NCBI GenBank assembly: GCA_028023455.1
Contig: JAQFVV010006199.1
Span: 4,788,972 to 4,852,971, forward strand
Direction: 5' to 3'
Source: Epiperipatus broadwayi
Taxonomy: Eukaryota > Onychophora > Udeonychophora > Euonychophora > Peripatidae
Length of the DNA stretch: 64,000 bases
Every line of letters starts with the position of its first letter. Position 1 is the first letter of the stretch. Positions 51,180 to 62,604 of this stretch are shown in pieces. Under the pieces are notes generated by a model, which did no database searches, had not been told where the DNA came from, and saw nothing but the letters and a program-made list of their open reading frames with translations. Both the position numbers and the translations under genes were made by a program.

Positions 51180-51440
51180 TAATGGCATTGCTGTCTATTA
51201 CAATAAAGTAGGTCTTTTATATTTTTCTTCTCAACTCATTTCACTCTCTGAAGACGAACCTGATTATTTGCAGTTGGCATGGATGTCTGAAATGTTTTGG
51301 TGTTATGCAAAAATGGAATTGTGTGCTGAATTAGATTGTGCCTTAGTATATGTGTATTTAGGTTAAGATAATCTAGAGAAGATTTATTAAATATAAGTTT
51401 TAAACAGGACATTATCAACAGGAAGATCATATGGTTTCAA
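51180..51440 (-). pseudogene. Second Penelope-like C-terminus on the inverted left arm
   Basis: Minus-strand translation of the left arm gives RLSQHKYSYTKAQSN and similar text to the + strand copy at 51.7-51.8 kb, with its own stops. The + strand 100-codon frame at 51064-51366 is the antisense shadow of this segment and is not a gene. Confidence 0.65.
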
Positions 51441-51473
51441 AACAAAATGACCAACAACACACTCAAGATGGAT

Positions 51474-51815
51474 AGACAAAGGCTATTATTGCCATACATA
51501 CCAAACATGCACAAAACATTTTGTTCAATTTTTAAAAGAAGCTTTCAGTTGTGCTTTTAAATCCCTTCTAGTACTAACAGACTAATCAATAACACAAAAG
51601 AGTGATTAATTCTTGCTCAAACTCCACAAGCAGTCTCCAATTTTTCATGCTCTGACAAAAAATGTAAAACCTCATACTATGAAAAAACCAAAGTAGCACT
51701 GGAAACTAGATTATCTCAACATAAATACTCATACACTAAGGCATAATCCAATCCAGTACACAGTTCCATTGCCCTACAGCATCAAAAACTTGCAGGACAT
51801 CCATGTGAATAATCA
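51474..51815 (+). pseudogene. Penelope-like RT C-terminus and GIY-YIG endonuclease remnant
   Basis: One frame can be followed for about 114 codons with only four stops. It starts RLLLPYIPNMHKTFCSIFK, matching the LPYIPG...I..IFK segment after the RT. It continues through RLINNTKE and FSCSDKKCKTSYYEKTK, matching the Y-I-P-C...C...Y-I-G-E-T core with the key positions altered, then ALETRLSQHKYSYTKA and IALQHQKLAGHPCE, matching R.LKEH and HH...GH. The absence of YIG shows loss of the endonuclease signature. Family length is far greater, so this is a 5'-truncated copy. Confidence 0.75.
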
Positions 51816-52102
51816 GCTTAGTCTGCAGAGAGGGGAACAATTTGAGAAGAAAAATAAAAGAAGCCTGCTTTATCACAATAGATAGCCACACCAATAACAG
51901 AAAGAAAATGTTATTCTATATCCAGTAAATGGAATACTTGAAGTTTGCATAAATTTGCGTAACATTAGACAATCAGTTATTTCACAAAGAGCTATGATTA
52001 TGAGAGCCATGACTCTCAAAAGTGCTCAGATTATGGTTTAATAAGATAATAAATGGTAGATTTGTGTTTATGCATGTATAGTGCTATCATTGAATTACAT
52101 AC

Positions 52103-53819
52103 ATGTTTTACTAAACTATAAAAACAAGGCAATGTTTTTGCTGATTACTAAGAATAAATCTACTGAGTGAATCATTACCATTGTTTCTGCTCTCATCCAA
52201 TCATTGCTCTAGAAAGAATGGTTCAGACTATTTGAAATTTATTTTTACTGTAGTCTTCTAATGTCAATAGAATTTATTTTAACTAATAAATCAATACAGT
52301 TACGGCCATTAAATTGAAAGCAAAATGAATAAAATAGTGCTACAAGTAGCCAAGATAGTGAATAAGAGATAAAAATCTATTATGACTCTCTGCAAAATTG
52401 TCCAAATGATGTAAATTGTAATTTTTGGTAAGGGTTACATTAAATGTACAGTATTTTCTATATTTGTGGCGTTGGCTTCTATATAATAGTGTAATTACCC
52501 AATAGGTATTAATCATATATTAAGTACTCATTCATATATGTACATGTACAAATGTATTTTATTTACCTGATGAAAATGTGTACAACACACAAATGAGTAT
52601 ATATATATAATGAAATCAATAACAAATATATTACATTAAAGATATCTTTTAAAGAGTAATGTCTATTATAGTAAATGAGACACTTTCCCTCATCCCTCTA
52701 GTTATCTGACAATATGGTAATAAAATTTTGGCAGCCACCTTCTTATTAGTGTATTTTCAGATGATTAGAAGAAGTTCTTATTTATTATAATAGTATTAAG
52801 TTTTACACGATCTATTTAATAGTGTATACATTGATTACTTATATAAACTAAATTTAAAAAAAATAAAAACAAAAATAATAATTATATATATATATATTTA
52901 TTAATTCCTATTACTTATGAAATATTCATTGATTCTTGGAATAAATAAAAGTGCCAATATAAAAATGGTGTTGGTGGAGGAAGAATAGTTTATAGGCCAA
53001 CTTGAGATTTATACTGTATAATCTCTTTTCTTTATGGGAATTAAAATAGTATTTATTTATTCCACAACTCTATGTCACACATCCACAGAAAACAGGGAAA
53101 AACTGGATAAAATTAATGTGCAATTAAATATAATATTCATTCCGAAAAATTCTGAAATAAAAATAAGTATTGTATTAAATTTACATTTATAATAGAATTG
53201 AATAAAAAAATTGAAAGTGGAGTTATATAAAAATACATAAGAACAATTAATGATAATTATTATATTGACTTCAGAAAATTTTATTCTAACATTATATGTT
53301 TACTATTATTGATAACTTTCAGAACTTCACTAGAAAATTCTATTCTTATTCCACTTATGCCATCTAATGTAAGATTAAGTAATTAGTAGATTCTATATAG
53401 TAGTACTTAATAATTTCTATCTGATGCTGTTTATTCATCTCCAATTTAGTTGCCTATCCTATTACTTGCATCAGTGAGTAACTGTAGTTCTGAATCAAAT
53501 GCTTATGGGTTTTTTGAAACAAATGCATTTTCCATTATTTTATTTCTTTTTAAAGCAAGCACCACTTGAAAATTCAAAATGTCATAATGTTTTGAATCAA
53601 AATCAATTTACTTGCATAATTATATAGAGATATTAGTATACCAATACATAGTTTGAGTTTCTTAGTTCTTTATTTATTGTAATCACACCTATTTTTTCTA
53701 CAGGAATGTTAAAAATTGAAATATTGCTAGTATAACTGAACTCAGACAGTTAAAAAGAAATTAATAAGATCAGCAAAATATCTCTATTTTGCATAAAAAC
53801 AAAGTCACATTATTTAATA
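52103..53819. other. AT-rich DNA, one hammerhead-like word
   Basis: No exon was seen. At 52567-52573 CTGATGA is followed by a TGTGT/ACACA stem and then AAATGA instead of the GAAA expected for a hammerhead core. It lies about 500 bp beyond the Penelope-like element. The rest is featureless. Confidence 0.4.
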
Positions 53820-54440
53820 TATTAGTTTTCATGCCAAAACATACTTCTCAAGAGAAAATGACTAAAAACATATAAGCAAATATGTACTATTTTCCCACAA
53901 TTCCCAATTACATCCATTACAACCTTAATAGTAAAATAAATCTTAAAAAATAATTACTTCAGAATCATTTTAATTTAATAATAAAGATTCATTAATCCTA
54001 TTTATTTCATTTCTTTCAAAAAAAAACAATCTTAGCATTATCAAAATTATAGTGTGACTTGTATCTCTTTTATGGATATATAAAGCTGAACTAAGACTTT
54101 TATTTCTAACCCTTCTTTTATATGTTTTTATTTTTACATTTAAACTCAAACTATTTTGACCTACATATAACTTCTTACTTTTGCAAGGTATAATATGCAC
54201 TACTCCAAGAATAACCTTTCTATAAAAAATCTCTTTTGCCTTCTTTGAAGAAATGAAATAAAAGGAATTAAAGTATCTTCATTATTAAAAAAATATGATT
54301 CTTAAGCAATTATCTGCTTTAAGAGCTCTTTTAATATTAATGTTAGGTGGGATGTAATTGGGAATTGTGATTAATAGTATATATCTATTGATATGTTTTT
54401 AATCCTTTGCACTTGAGAAGTCTGCTTTGGCTAAAAATAA
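53820..54440 (-). mobile_element. Second Penelope-like element remnant with inverted repeat arms
   Basis: The left arm (about 53835-53925) and right arm (about 54335-54435) are reverse complements sharing CTTCTCAAG, TAAAAACATAT, CACAATTCCCAATTACATCC and flanking words. Between them is a minus-strand GIY-YIG coding trace. The layout is the same as at 51-52.1 kb, although the sequence family differs. Confidence 0.75.
53970..54226 (-). pseudogene. Penelope-like GIY-YIG endonuclease remnant
   Basis: The minus-strand frame reads ILGVVHIIPCKSKKLYVGQN, then VKIKTYKRRVRNKSLSSALY, IHKRDTSHTI and FFFERNEINRINESLLL. This follows the domain order Y-x-I-P-C...Y-V-G-Q...R...H...R.N...S-A-L-x-x-H...GH...E....R...E. 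The YVGQ motif is intact, and the final Glu region (FFERNEINRI) is present. It is cut off from any RT upstream by AT-rich DNA and the right arm. This is the best preserved endonuclease piece of the Penelope type here, about 85 codons. Confidence 0.8.
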
Positions 54441-54540
54441 ATATATAGAATTTATTTTCTTTAGCTAGTCTTCTTTCATTTTGAATTTGGAATAATATTA
54501 ATTATTTTTTGACTAGTTTAACCCTTGGCTTTTAACATAT

Positions 54541-54720
54541 ATAACTAGAGGGACTTGAACTTAAGATTTTTCACTCTATATTCAAACCTCCACTGCATCT
54601 CAAAAAACTGATTTCCATGTCCACATACATGCAAAAACAGATAAATGATCCCCAAAATATATATATTGTAATGGTACCTAATGCTGAAAACTGGCTCTTC
54701 AAATGTTCCACATATTTAGT
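54541..54720 (-). repeat. tRNA-derived SINE-like fragment
   Basis: On the minus strand it ends GTTCAAGTCCCTCTAG, a close B-box match. In the + direction it shares CAAACCTCCACTGCATCTCA, GACATG-type, ACAGATAAATGATC and AATGCTGAAAACTGGC words, in order, with the 49.36-kb element. It is more diverged than the inverted pair. Confidence 0.5.
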
Positions 54721-55360
54721 AGAAAAACTGTACATGCATACAAAGATAATAGGAAGTGGGGTTGACTTTTTTATTTAATATTTCCTATGAACTGAATATA
54801 CCAAAACTATAACTCTAAATAATAGATCAATAATAATAAATCTCTTATGTCTGGATAACTAACCTTATAAAAGATAAAAGGTATTTATATCTAAGACTCT
54901 TCTATTACATATGGGCATATATCAAATGAATATATATCAAAATTAATGGGGTATTTTATTGAACAAATTATATTTAAAGTAAGAAAACAAATAATCCTAA
55001 AGTTTATCTTAATGTATACATCATCCTTTTCCTCTTTTATATTACAATGTTATCTTATTTAACAGCAATTTAATAAGGCTAGGCAAAAAGAAATATTAGT
55101 GTATGTGTAGTATTTAGTATCTCAGAGTAAATATCAGAATGCCATTATAAATCAAATACATGTGACCATAAATTAATGATAAGTGTCAACTTATAAAGAA
55201 AATTTACAAACACCACAGTCAATAATAAAATTGAATTAATACTTGTTGATTATACAAATGCAATGTTATTAAATTAAGAGTGAAAGCAGAATGATATAGT
55301 ATAATTATACTCATATGCTGATCTAGTATAAAATTTTAAAAGTTTGAAAAGGAGAACTAT
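54721..55360. other. AT-rich DNA, no gene seen
   Basis: No supported feature. The LINE remnant to the right cannot be traced into it. Confidence 0.5.
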
Positions 55361-55361
55361 G

Positions 55362-55589
55362 CTAGATAAGAACCCCTGGTCCAGCAGCAGCAATATCAGA
55401 TGTTGAAAAATTACAGTATCCAAATTTACTTGGGTACTGCTCTGGATTAATATAAAAAGTAAAGAGCATTTTGTTTCCGTAAATAGAAGGATATGGCGTG
55501 AAAAATTGAATTATCCAAATGCTAAGCATGAATATTCTCTGGGTAGAGTTAATATTTCTTACATTAACTGCAGTAATATAAATACCCAT
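55362..55589 (-). pseudogene. Start of LINE ORF2 endonuclease
   Basis: The frame begins MGIYITAVNVRNINSTQRIF, which fits the N-terminal I-x-V-N-x-x-x-L...R motif of LINE endonucleases, and ends with STSDIAAAGPGVLI, fitting the SxxxxGVxIL strand. The catalytic Glu segment between them is unrecognisable. The trace ends at 55362. Confidence 0.55.
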
Positions 55590-56432
55590 ATTACTATTTA
55601 TGTAGAATGGGAGATGAAATATAGTTTATTACATAACATATGGAAAAAATAAAATAGTAAAAATGTAACAAAAATTTGTTACATAAGTATGGAAAATAAT
55701 AATAATACACCACTGTGAAATTAATGAACCTATCTTGGTAAGTGGAACTTTTTTTGAGGTGGTTCTGCATACTTTTGTCCATAAATAGGTTGATCATTTT
55801 CATAATTTAAGCTAAATAACCTAGTCCCATTTCATTGTTCATGAGTGTTTTTCATATAGATCATTTTGAGTATTCATTCTAAATGGTGAATCAAAATCTG
55901 ATTCCGTATTTTTATAGATTGTAGATGTTATGTTATCAATAGTTTTTCCTGTTCTTCCATGGACATCCACTTTGGCCATATGGAGAAGTTGCTCCTGGTT
56001 CAATGGTTTTGTGCCATGACTTTACCTGATCCAATGAAGTGTTGAATCAGAAGACAGATAATCTGTTCTATCTGTGAGTTTAGTTTTTTTAAGCTAGTAT
56101 TGTTGACATTATAACTTTTTTTTTGTTTTCAGTTCACTATGTTTATCAAGTTCATTAATGTGTGTAAGCTCTTGAATCATTCTGAATTTTTTCCTCTTGG
56201 ATATTTGTGTCTTGGTCTTTACTCTCCCTAATTGGAACTCATCATCAGAGCAAGGAAAAGGTAGGGAATGATGCATATACTCTATCTCATTCCATCAGTG
56301 ATTATTAGTATCTTTTGTGGAATAGCCATCTTGACTGAGATTATCAAGGCTAGGATTTTGCATACATGTGTCATTACCTTGTATATTAGAGTTACTTTGC
56401 ATAAGTATAACCTCATTATTGCTATAGGATTC

Positions 56433-57331
56433 TTACTGCACTGATCCATTCATCTTAAGTCCACACATCTTAAAAAAGTGATTAGGGCATTCTTTAACAA
56501 GGTGGTTGCTAGCTTTACAATAAAAGCACTGAGGTGGAATGCCCATGACATAGATTACTAATGGAGATGATTCTGTTGCATGCAGTGTTGGAATATCTGT
56601 TGCTTGGATATTTTTCATTAATAACATAGTGAAAATTGCAGTTTTGGTCAAGACTAATACTGTGGCTCTCTTCTTAACCATATAATAAATTGGCTACAGT
56701 TCCATAGCTTTTTAGCAAGTCTTGCAGACCTTCAACTTTAAAATCTACATGATAATTTCTAATTTGTCCACTCAAATTAGATGATCTATCTATATCTGCA
56801 TAACAAATAACCTTTCCATTAAGAAAATGAATATGTTTTTCAAATATTTCCTTCTGAGCCACATTATGGTATTCTATTATTTTATATGTTATTTGGAAGA
56901 TCTATATTTTTGTATATCATTAACCATAGCCTTTTTTCATATAAATTCGCATAAAATTATATCAGTAGGGAAATTCATGACTGAAGAATTAGTATATGTT
57001 ATAGCTATAATAGAGGTTTTAATACTTTTAAATTTCTGAAAAGATTTAAGCACAGCTGGGGGAATTATGAACATAAATTTTCACATACACATACATATTC
57101 TGTATTACATATTGATAATAAATTTGCATTTTCCTGTTGCATTTGCAGTTCATTTTCAAAATTAAAAATTTCTGATAAATTTTTTTCTGTGATTTTGTTG
57201 ATATCCCATTCAAATGTCTGTTTTAAAATATGAGCATAAGTTGTTTTAACATTTTTATCTATTTCAGATAAGGTTTCAGACATGGTGGAGTCAGTTTTAA
57301 TTTTTAGAAATTGACTATTGTTTTTGTCCAT
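56433..57331 (-). pseudogene. LINE ORF1 remnant with one CCHC knuckle
   Basis: Segment 57331-57065 starts MDKNNSQFLKIKTDST and contains a helix-prone TLSEIDKNVKTTYAHILKQT stretch. Segment 56862-56674 reads MAQKEIFEKHIHFLNGKVIC and GLQDLLKSYGTVANLLYG, like the RRM part of LINE gag proteins. Segment 56681-56433 contains PPQCFYCKASNHLVKECPNH, a CX2CX4HX4C knuckle. Downstream of 56433 the protein-like text continues in the same direction to about 55800, with stops. It would coat element RNA. There are at least two frameshifts and several stops. Confidence 0.6.
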
Positions 57332-57544
57332 TACTTACTTAGTATTATTTTCAGTAGAAATTTGATCTTGATAAAAAATTTCCTTATCTAAGCTTACATG
57401 AGCAATTTTAACATTAGAATTAAAAATATTAGCCATTTTAAAATCCAATATTTTTCTCAAACTAATAACAATTTTTGCTCTAAACAGAGCTTACCTTTGA
57501 ATAGAAAATTTTCTCTAACTTTTGGTATACTTTTCATTATCACT

Positions 57545-58074
<530 letters not shown>

Positions 58075-58256
58075 TCATCTTGGGATAGCACAAAATTCAT
58101 ACTCCAATGGACGCAGCACTGCTCCTTCTATACACTCTGATAGTGGAGGAAGATAACCACTTGTAGGAAGTTTAAATGTAAAATGCTGAAGAATGTTAAC
58201 CAAAATGAGAAAGAATTCCATTTTTATTAGAGATTCTCCTAGGCATACACGTTTTC
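58075..58256 (-). CDS. Cytochrome P450 (CYP2-like), last coding exon
   Basis: The exon encodes the P450 C terminus: GKRVCLGESLIKMEFFLILV, then LQHFTFKLPTSGYLPPL, GAVLRPLEY and CAIPR with a TGA stop at 58077-58075. The heme-thiolate motif FxxGxRxCxGE is visible from its second Gly onward, with the Cys ligand codon at 58245-58243. The final CAIPR is typical of CYP2-clan enzymes. The exon is preceded by TTTAATTTAG, so the splice acceptor AG is at 58258-58257 and the exon starts inside the Gly codon (phase 1). That is where the last intron of vertebrate CYP2 genes lies. Preceding exons, expected at higher coordinates, were not found within 5.7 kb. The enzyme would be an ER-bound monooxygenase. 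The exon has no stop or frameshift, so a working gene is plausible. Confidence 0.85.
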
Positions 58257-59008
58257 CTAAATTAAATATATATATAAAACAATATAAGAACATAAATATA
58301 CATGTTCATATATATAAATTATAAAATTATACAAAGCATTACAATTTTTTAACGTTCAATAAAAATACTATATTATTATTATAATTGGTATTCAAAGAAA
58401 ATCGAAAAAAATATATAACATGTGCAAAGTTTTCCATTAATCGATATTATATATACATATTTATAAATTTGCATACATTTATTCATCTATGTATTAAAGT
58501 GATTTCTTTCTTTTTTATAATATAAAGCTAAGTGCACTGTGAAATTGACTATACCTAAAGTTATGGTTATGGTGAACTTAACCAAAAGTGCACTTGGCTT
58601 TCGATTATAAAGAATAAATAAATCATTTTGTGAAATGAAATTATGTTCTTGTTGCCATGGAAAATATCCATCCACATTGTGGCTGATAAAATGATATGTT
58701 TGATTAAAACCTGAGCATGGATATTGAGAGTTCATAATGTTGGTGGAAATTATCTGGTCATGTGATAGTTCCATGCTGTATTTTACCTTTTTTAAATGGT
58801 TAAATGCAATAATTTTTATTAAATTTATAATAAGAAATGTTCAAAAATCCAAAAAAAGTAATTGGGTGATTGAAGATTATACAAACTGTACATAGGTAAG
58901 AATTTTACCTCATCAACTTGGTATTTAAAGAGAAAATGGAGCTAGAAAAACTGTGTTATATGCAGGTGAATTGCTTTCTGCTGAATTATTATTATTATAA
59001 TTTTAAAC
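58257..59008. other. Probable P450 intron; one unassigned ORF
   Basis: AT-rich DNA upstream of the P450 exon. A 95-codon minus-strand frame (58487-58774, MELSHDQIISTNIMNSQYPC...) has protein-like composition rich in Asn, His and Gln but does not match any P450 exon and has no clear splice sites. It is left unassigned. Confidence 0.35.
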
Positions 59009-59301
59009 CAATAAACATTACATGATCACCATTCCTTATACTTGCTTATAACTGTTATTAAAACAGGCAAAAACTCACTATATGTATTGCCACACAGCAA
59101 ACTAGAGTAATCAATGGATGCCAGAAGGCTTGTGCATAAAATCCCCATCTAGTGCCTACTCATCCAATATCCCCAGACTAGTTTCTGGCTTGTGGACTTT
59201 GTCAGTGAGAAGCCTTGGATCTTCACAGGCCTTCTGGAATCCATTGATTACTCTAGCTTGCTGTGCGGCAATATGTATAGTGAGTTTTTGCCTGTTTTAA
59301 T
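59009..59301. mobile_element. FB1 foldback element with 35-bp terminal inverted repeats
   Basis: The left terminus 59057-59091 (starts ATTAAAACAGGCAAAAACTC) and the right terminus 59267-59301 are inverted repeats with 33 of 35 bases matching. TTAA is found at both outer ends, which could be a TTAA target duplication or simply part of the inverted repeat. The left arm carries the family core AGTAATCAATGGATGCCAG, CTAGTTTCTGGCTTGTGG and TTTGTCAGTGAG; the right arm is shorter. The 48 bp before it (AAACCAATAAACATTACATG ... CTGTTATT) are the end of a ~440-bp array unit, so this copy came from an array-type sequence. Confidence 0.8.
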
Positions 59302-60780
59302 ATTATTATAATTATTATTATTATTATAGTTGTTGTTATTAATATTATTATCATTATCGTTATCATCATCATCATCATTATTATTATTAAAAAGATTTAA
59401 ATTTACTTCATAGAAAAAAACGACACAAATCTATTATTTTGTTTAATGTGAAATATAAATTTGTATTTTTTTTCTGTAAATAAATTTATAATTTTTATAA
59501 TTTAATTTTTTTTAGATTTAAAATTAATTTTAATAAAAAGTTTTGTTAAAAAAAAATTTGTATTTCAATAAAAGTATTAATTAAATGGGAAAACGTTTAT
59601 GAAAAATTAAATTAGAAAATGTAGTCTGTTTAATTATATCATTAAACCTTTAAAAAGTTAAATATGATTTCTGGTTAAAATAATAACATTTTAAAATTTT
59701 TCATGTAATTAATAATTATTATTTTTATTTCAATTATTATTTCCTATTGATTTTTTATAGTTTTTTGTCTATTTAAATTTGAAGATGGTAATTAGATTGC
59801 AGGAATGTCAGTTATAATTATTTCTTCTTTTTTAGTCTGTAATGCTTTATGTTTGTTTTTTGATTACAAAATAAAGACAAATTTTATGCAAACATTGTGG
59901 ATTTACAGATTGGAATAATATTTATGAAGTAATAACTATTAAAAAAATATTGCTTTCAATGCACAATGGCTGTGTGTATATTGTACCAGTCAAAACATGT
60001 TGATCTATCTAACATGAGCTGGAACTCAATAAAACGTACTTCAAACCACTCCATAAATCCCAGATCAAACACTTAATGGATAACATAACAATCATGGCAA
60101 CAAGAAATTATTTTAAATCTGGCCCACTAGCAGAGCAAAGAAGAGAATGAGACATCTATTAACTATGACTTAACTAAAATATGTACATGCATGGCTGTAC
60201 ATGTGGAAGTGAAGACAAGGGGATTTGAACTACTCAAACAAGTTAGATAATAAAAAATATAGTGTAATATAATGATGAATTAATTATATTAAGATGTGCA
60301 TGAATGAGCAGTCTACAATGCAGGAAAATAATTACATATCATCATTTACGCTATTATTTCTCATATGCTCTTTGATTAATTAAATGACATATACTATAAA
60401 TAAACAAACATCTTTGGTGGGTCCAATATTAAGATGCCAATCAATTATTAGAAAGAATTTACATAAAATTGCTATTAATGCTTTTATATACAGTTCTGAA
60501 ACATGGTGATTAACAATTTCGGGGAGCGTTCCAAGATTTATTATATATATATATATAAGAAAACTATTTTTATGCTGCTAAGGTCATGAAAATAAACAAA
60601 ATATATTTGAAAGATTATATTTGAATCTATGATTAAATATTTATTGAAAAATTTTTTAATCAACATTTAGAAGACAGAATGGTTGATTTTCCCCAAGGCA
60701 TATACTCTTAAATATATAAATAACAAATTATGACAGTGGCATTGTATAATAAGATTCAAATAACATTATTAATAAAACTA
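59302..60780. other. AT-rich DNA with scattered repeat scraps
   Basis: Begins with ATT/ATC triplet runs (59302-59390). Around 60210-60240 GGGGATTTGAACT is the complement of a B-box-like word, possibly a SINE scrap. Around 60430-60520 the + frame gives INAFIYSSETWW, recalling the YGSETW motif of RTE LINE C-termini, but it is too short to call. No exon was supported. Confidence 0.35.
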
Positions 60781-60791
60781 GTGAGACTTCG

Positions 60792-60794
<3 letters not shown>

Positions 60795-60829
<35 letters not shown>
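60795..60829. repeat. (TA)n microsatellite
   Basis: About 17 TA units. Confidence 0.9.
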
Positions 60830-60831
<2 letters not shown>

Positions 60832-62604
60832 AGCAGAATGCAATTTTAAGATTATAACATCAAAACTGGGTCATGAAGCAAAAGAAATAATAATATTAAG
60901 AAGTTTGCGTTACTGACATCATGGCAAAAAAATAAGAAAAAAAGGTCATGCTTCTGGATGAAAAATGAAATCTAAGACCCCTTCTTGGGTAGTGCTTAGA
61001 GAAATGTGGATAATGCATGTTGTGGACATCATCTTCGTGCAGAGGCCTTTTATATAAAGAAATTTGATATATATAGCATGTGCCAGGCATACTGGAATCA
61101 CTACCAGAGGCCCTTTTATACAAAATAAGTTTTGGGAACATCAACTATCCACAAGATAGGGCATGAGAAGAAAATCTATGGGTTCAATCTTGTCACAACC
61201 CCCAGATTAAAAGCATGTAATACATATATTCACAAAGATAGGCCGAATAACAGTAACACAGTACTGATAAATGTCACTAATAATATTGAATAAGTTTTAC
61301 TGCTTTAAAAATAAATGACCCCTGTTTGAATGCCATAATTTATAATATGTGATACTGATATAATATATATAGAGAGATTTAGATTTTATTTATTAAAATA
61401 TATATTTCGATTTGATCTCCCTCCTTTTCTGATATTTAAAATAATTCAATCCACCTTCATTGATTTTATAATAACTGGAATATTTAAGTACTGTATTTGA
61501 TATTTTAAGAGTATGAAAAATGAAGTAAAACTAGAAGTTATATAGAAAACAAATAAGTCACCCTTTCAGAATTGAATAATTAGTATTTATAAAATAAATA
61601 AGGGTTCAGAACATTAATTAGCCTAAGTTCTGGATTCACCCTGGGTAGAATCCAGAGTTAAACAAGTAACAAATTTTTATATTAAAACATAAACAAAATG
61701 TTGACTCATAAAAACAATATGGTGAGCAAATTAATTAATAATGCATTATGTTTAATGGGGACATTAATAACCATAAATCATGAAGGTTTACTTAAAAAGA
61801 AGAAAAAAAAGATTTTAGAAATTCAACTCATCAGACTGCTTGAGATTGACATATTAATAATAATGAAAAAATAGACATATAGAATCAAGTAATAAATATA
61901 TATAGATAAATGACCACACCAAAGTTAAAAAAAGTTATAGCATATGAGAGAGAATTAAAATTTATAGAAATTATTTGAGAGCAATTTACATATTAGAAAA
62001 GTTACAAAGTTAAATAATACATTAGAAGAAATCTTGAGAGTAGGGTTTGAGATTAGATAGGCTAGATTTACTTTTAGATGGTGGTATGAAAATCATTAGT
62101 TACCTTGCACAATTCTTAACAGTTCATTTTTGAGATCCCTGCTAGTCCTTAGGTGGCAAGCAAGTTTCTATTCAGCATTATAAATTCTCTAGTCAGGATT
62201 TTACTTCATTTTATGGGAGCATGATGGTACAGTAGTGGAAGAAAATGACCCACAAGGGTCAGAAAGATGATGAGCTTTCTACTCAATCATTTTCAAACTT
62301 TAAACCAGCATGACTTATCTTGACAACACAGTTCTCTCAATTGTAGCTAGTTTTGGCATTTAAAATTGGCCCGTATTATACTCCTGCTCATGTATTTCTG
62401 GATTGCTTTCAATTTCTTATCTCTAGATTAAATGTAATCTTTAATATAACAGAAATTTTACATTTCTTTATCCATTGTTTTTGGAAAATGCAAATGTTAG
62501 ATAACATTCCAAAATATATTCAAATCTATTTCCAATCTGGAAATAGATTTGCCAAAAATGTTAATAACAAAAAGTACAATTGTTAATCTTAATCCCCATT
62601 TTAT
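60830..62604. other. AT-rich DNA, two small hairpins
   Basis: At 61629-61657 CTGGATTC and GAATCCAG pair around a short loop. At 62521-62551 there is a perfect 14-bp hairpin (listed separately). No gene was supported. The 82-codon minus-strand frame at 60896-61144 contains a short internal duplication of an AGAGGCC-TTTTATA word and no recognised domain. Confidence 0.4.
62521..62551. repeat. Perfect hairpin, 14-bp arms and 3-base loop
   Basis: CAAATCTATTTCCA, then ATC, then TGGAAATAGATTTG. All 14 pairs match. Its function is unknown. Confidence 0.85.

Larger units (their letters stand above)
50975..52102. mobile_element. Penelope-like element remnant bracketed by its own inverted repeat
   Basis: The left arm (about 51001-51377) and right arm (about 51703-52065) are reverse complements, with similarity trailing outward to about 50975 and 52102. 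Outer words are GCATAAACACAA and TTGTGTTTATGC. The central spacer and right arm carry a + strand coding trace of a Penelope-type protein C terminus; the left arm carries the same C terminus on the minus strand. The element therefore exists as one longer copy plus an inverted partial copy, an arrangement reported for Penelope-like elements. Both copies are dead. Confidence 0.75.
55362..57331 (-). mobile_element. Decayed LINE remnant: ORF1 and the start of ORF2, minus strand
   Basis: From high to low coordinates: ORF1 start at 57331, RRM-like and zinc-knuckle segments, a hydrophilic tail, then the first 75 codons of an ORF2 endonuclease at 55589-55362, after which no coding trace is seen. The order and content match the L1/Tx1-like LINE at 11.9-18.5 kb, but the sequences are not close copies. 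The piece keeps the 5' part and lacks the 3' part, opposite to usual LINE truncation. Confidence 0.65.

Noticed and set aside
51064-51366. 100-codon + strand frame starting MILIIIALWEVTDC
   Set aside because: It is the antisense of a Penelope-like C-terminus lying on the minus strand of the left inverted arm.
59118-59300. 60-codon frame within the 59-kb foldback element, and similar frames at 39840-40076, 40337-40519 and 40788-40979
   Set aside because: They are shadows of the repeated FB1 core. The copies do not keep a common open frame.
60430-60520. RTE LINE C-terminal scrap (SSETWW)
   Set aside because: Only about a dozen residues resemble the family motif, too little to exclude chance.
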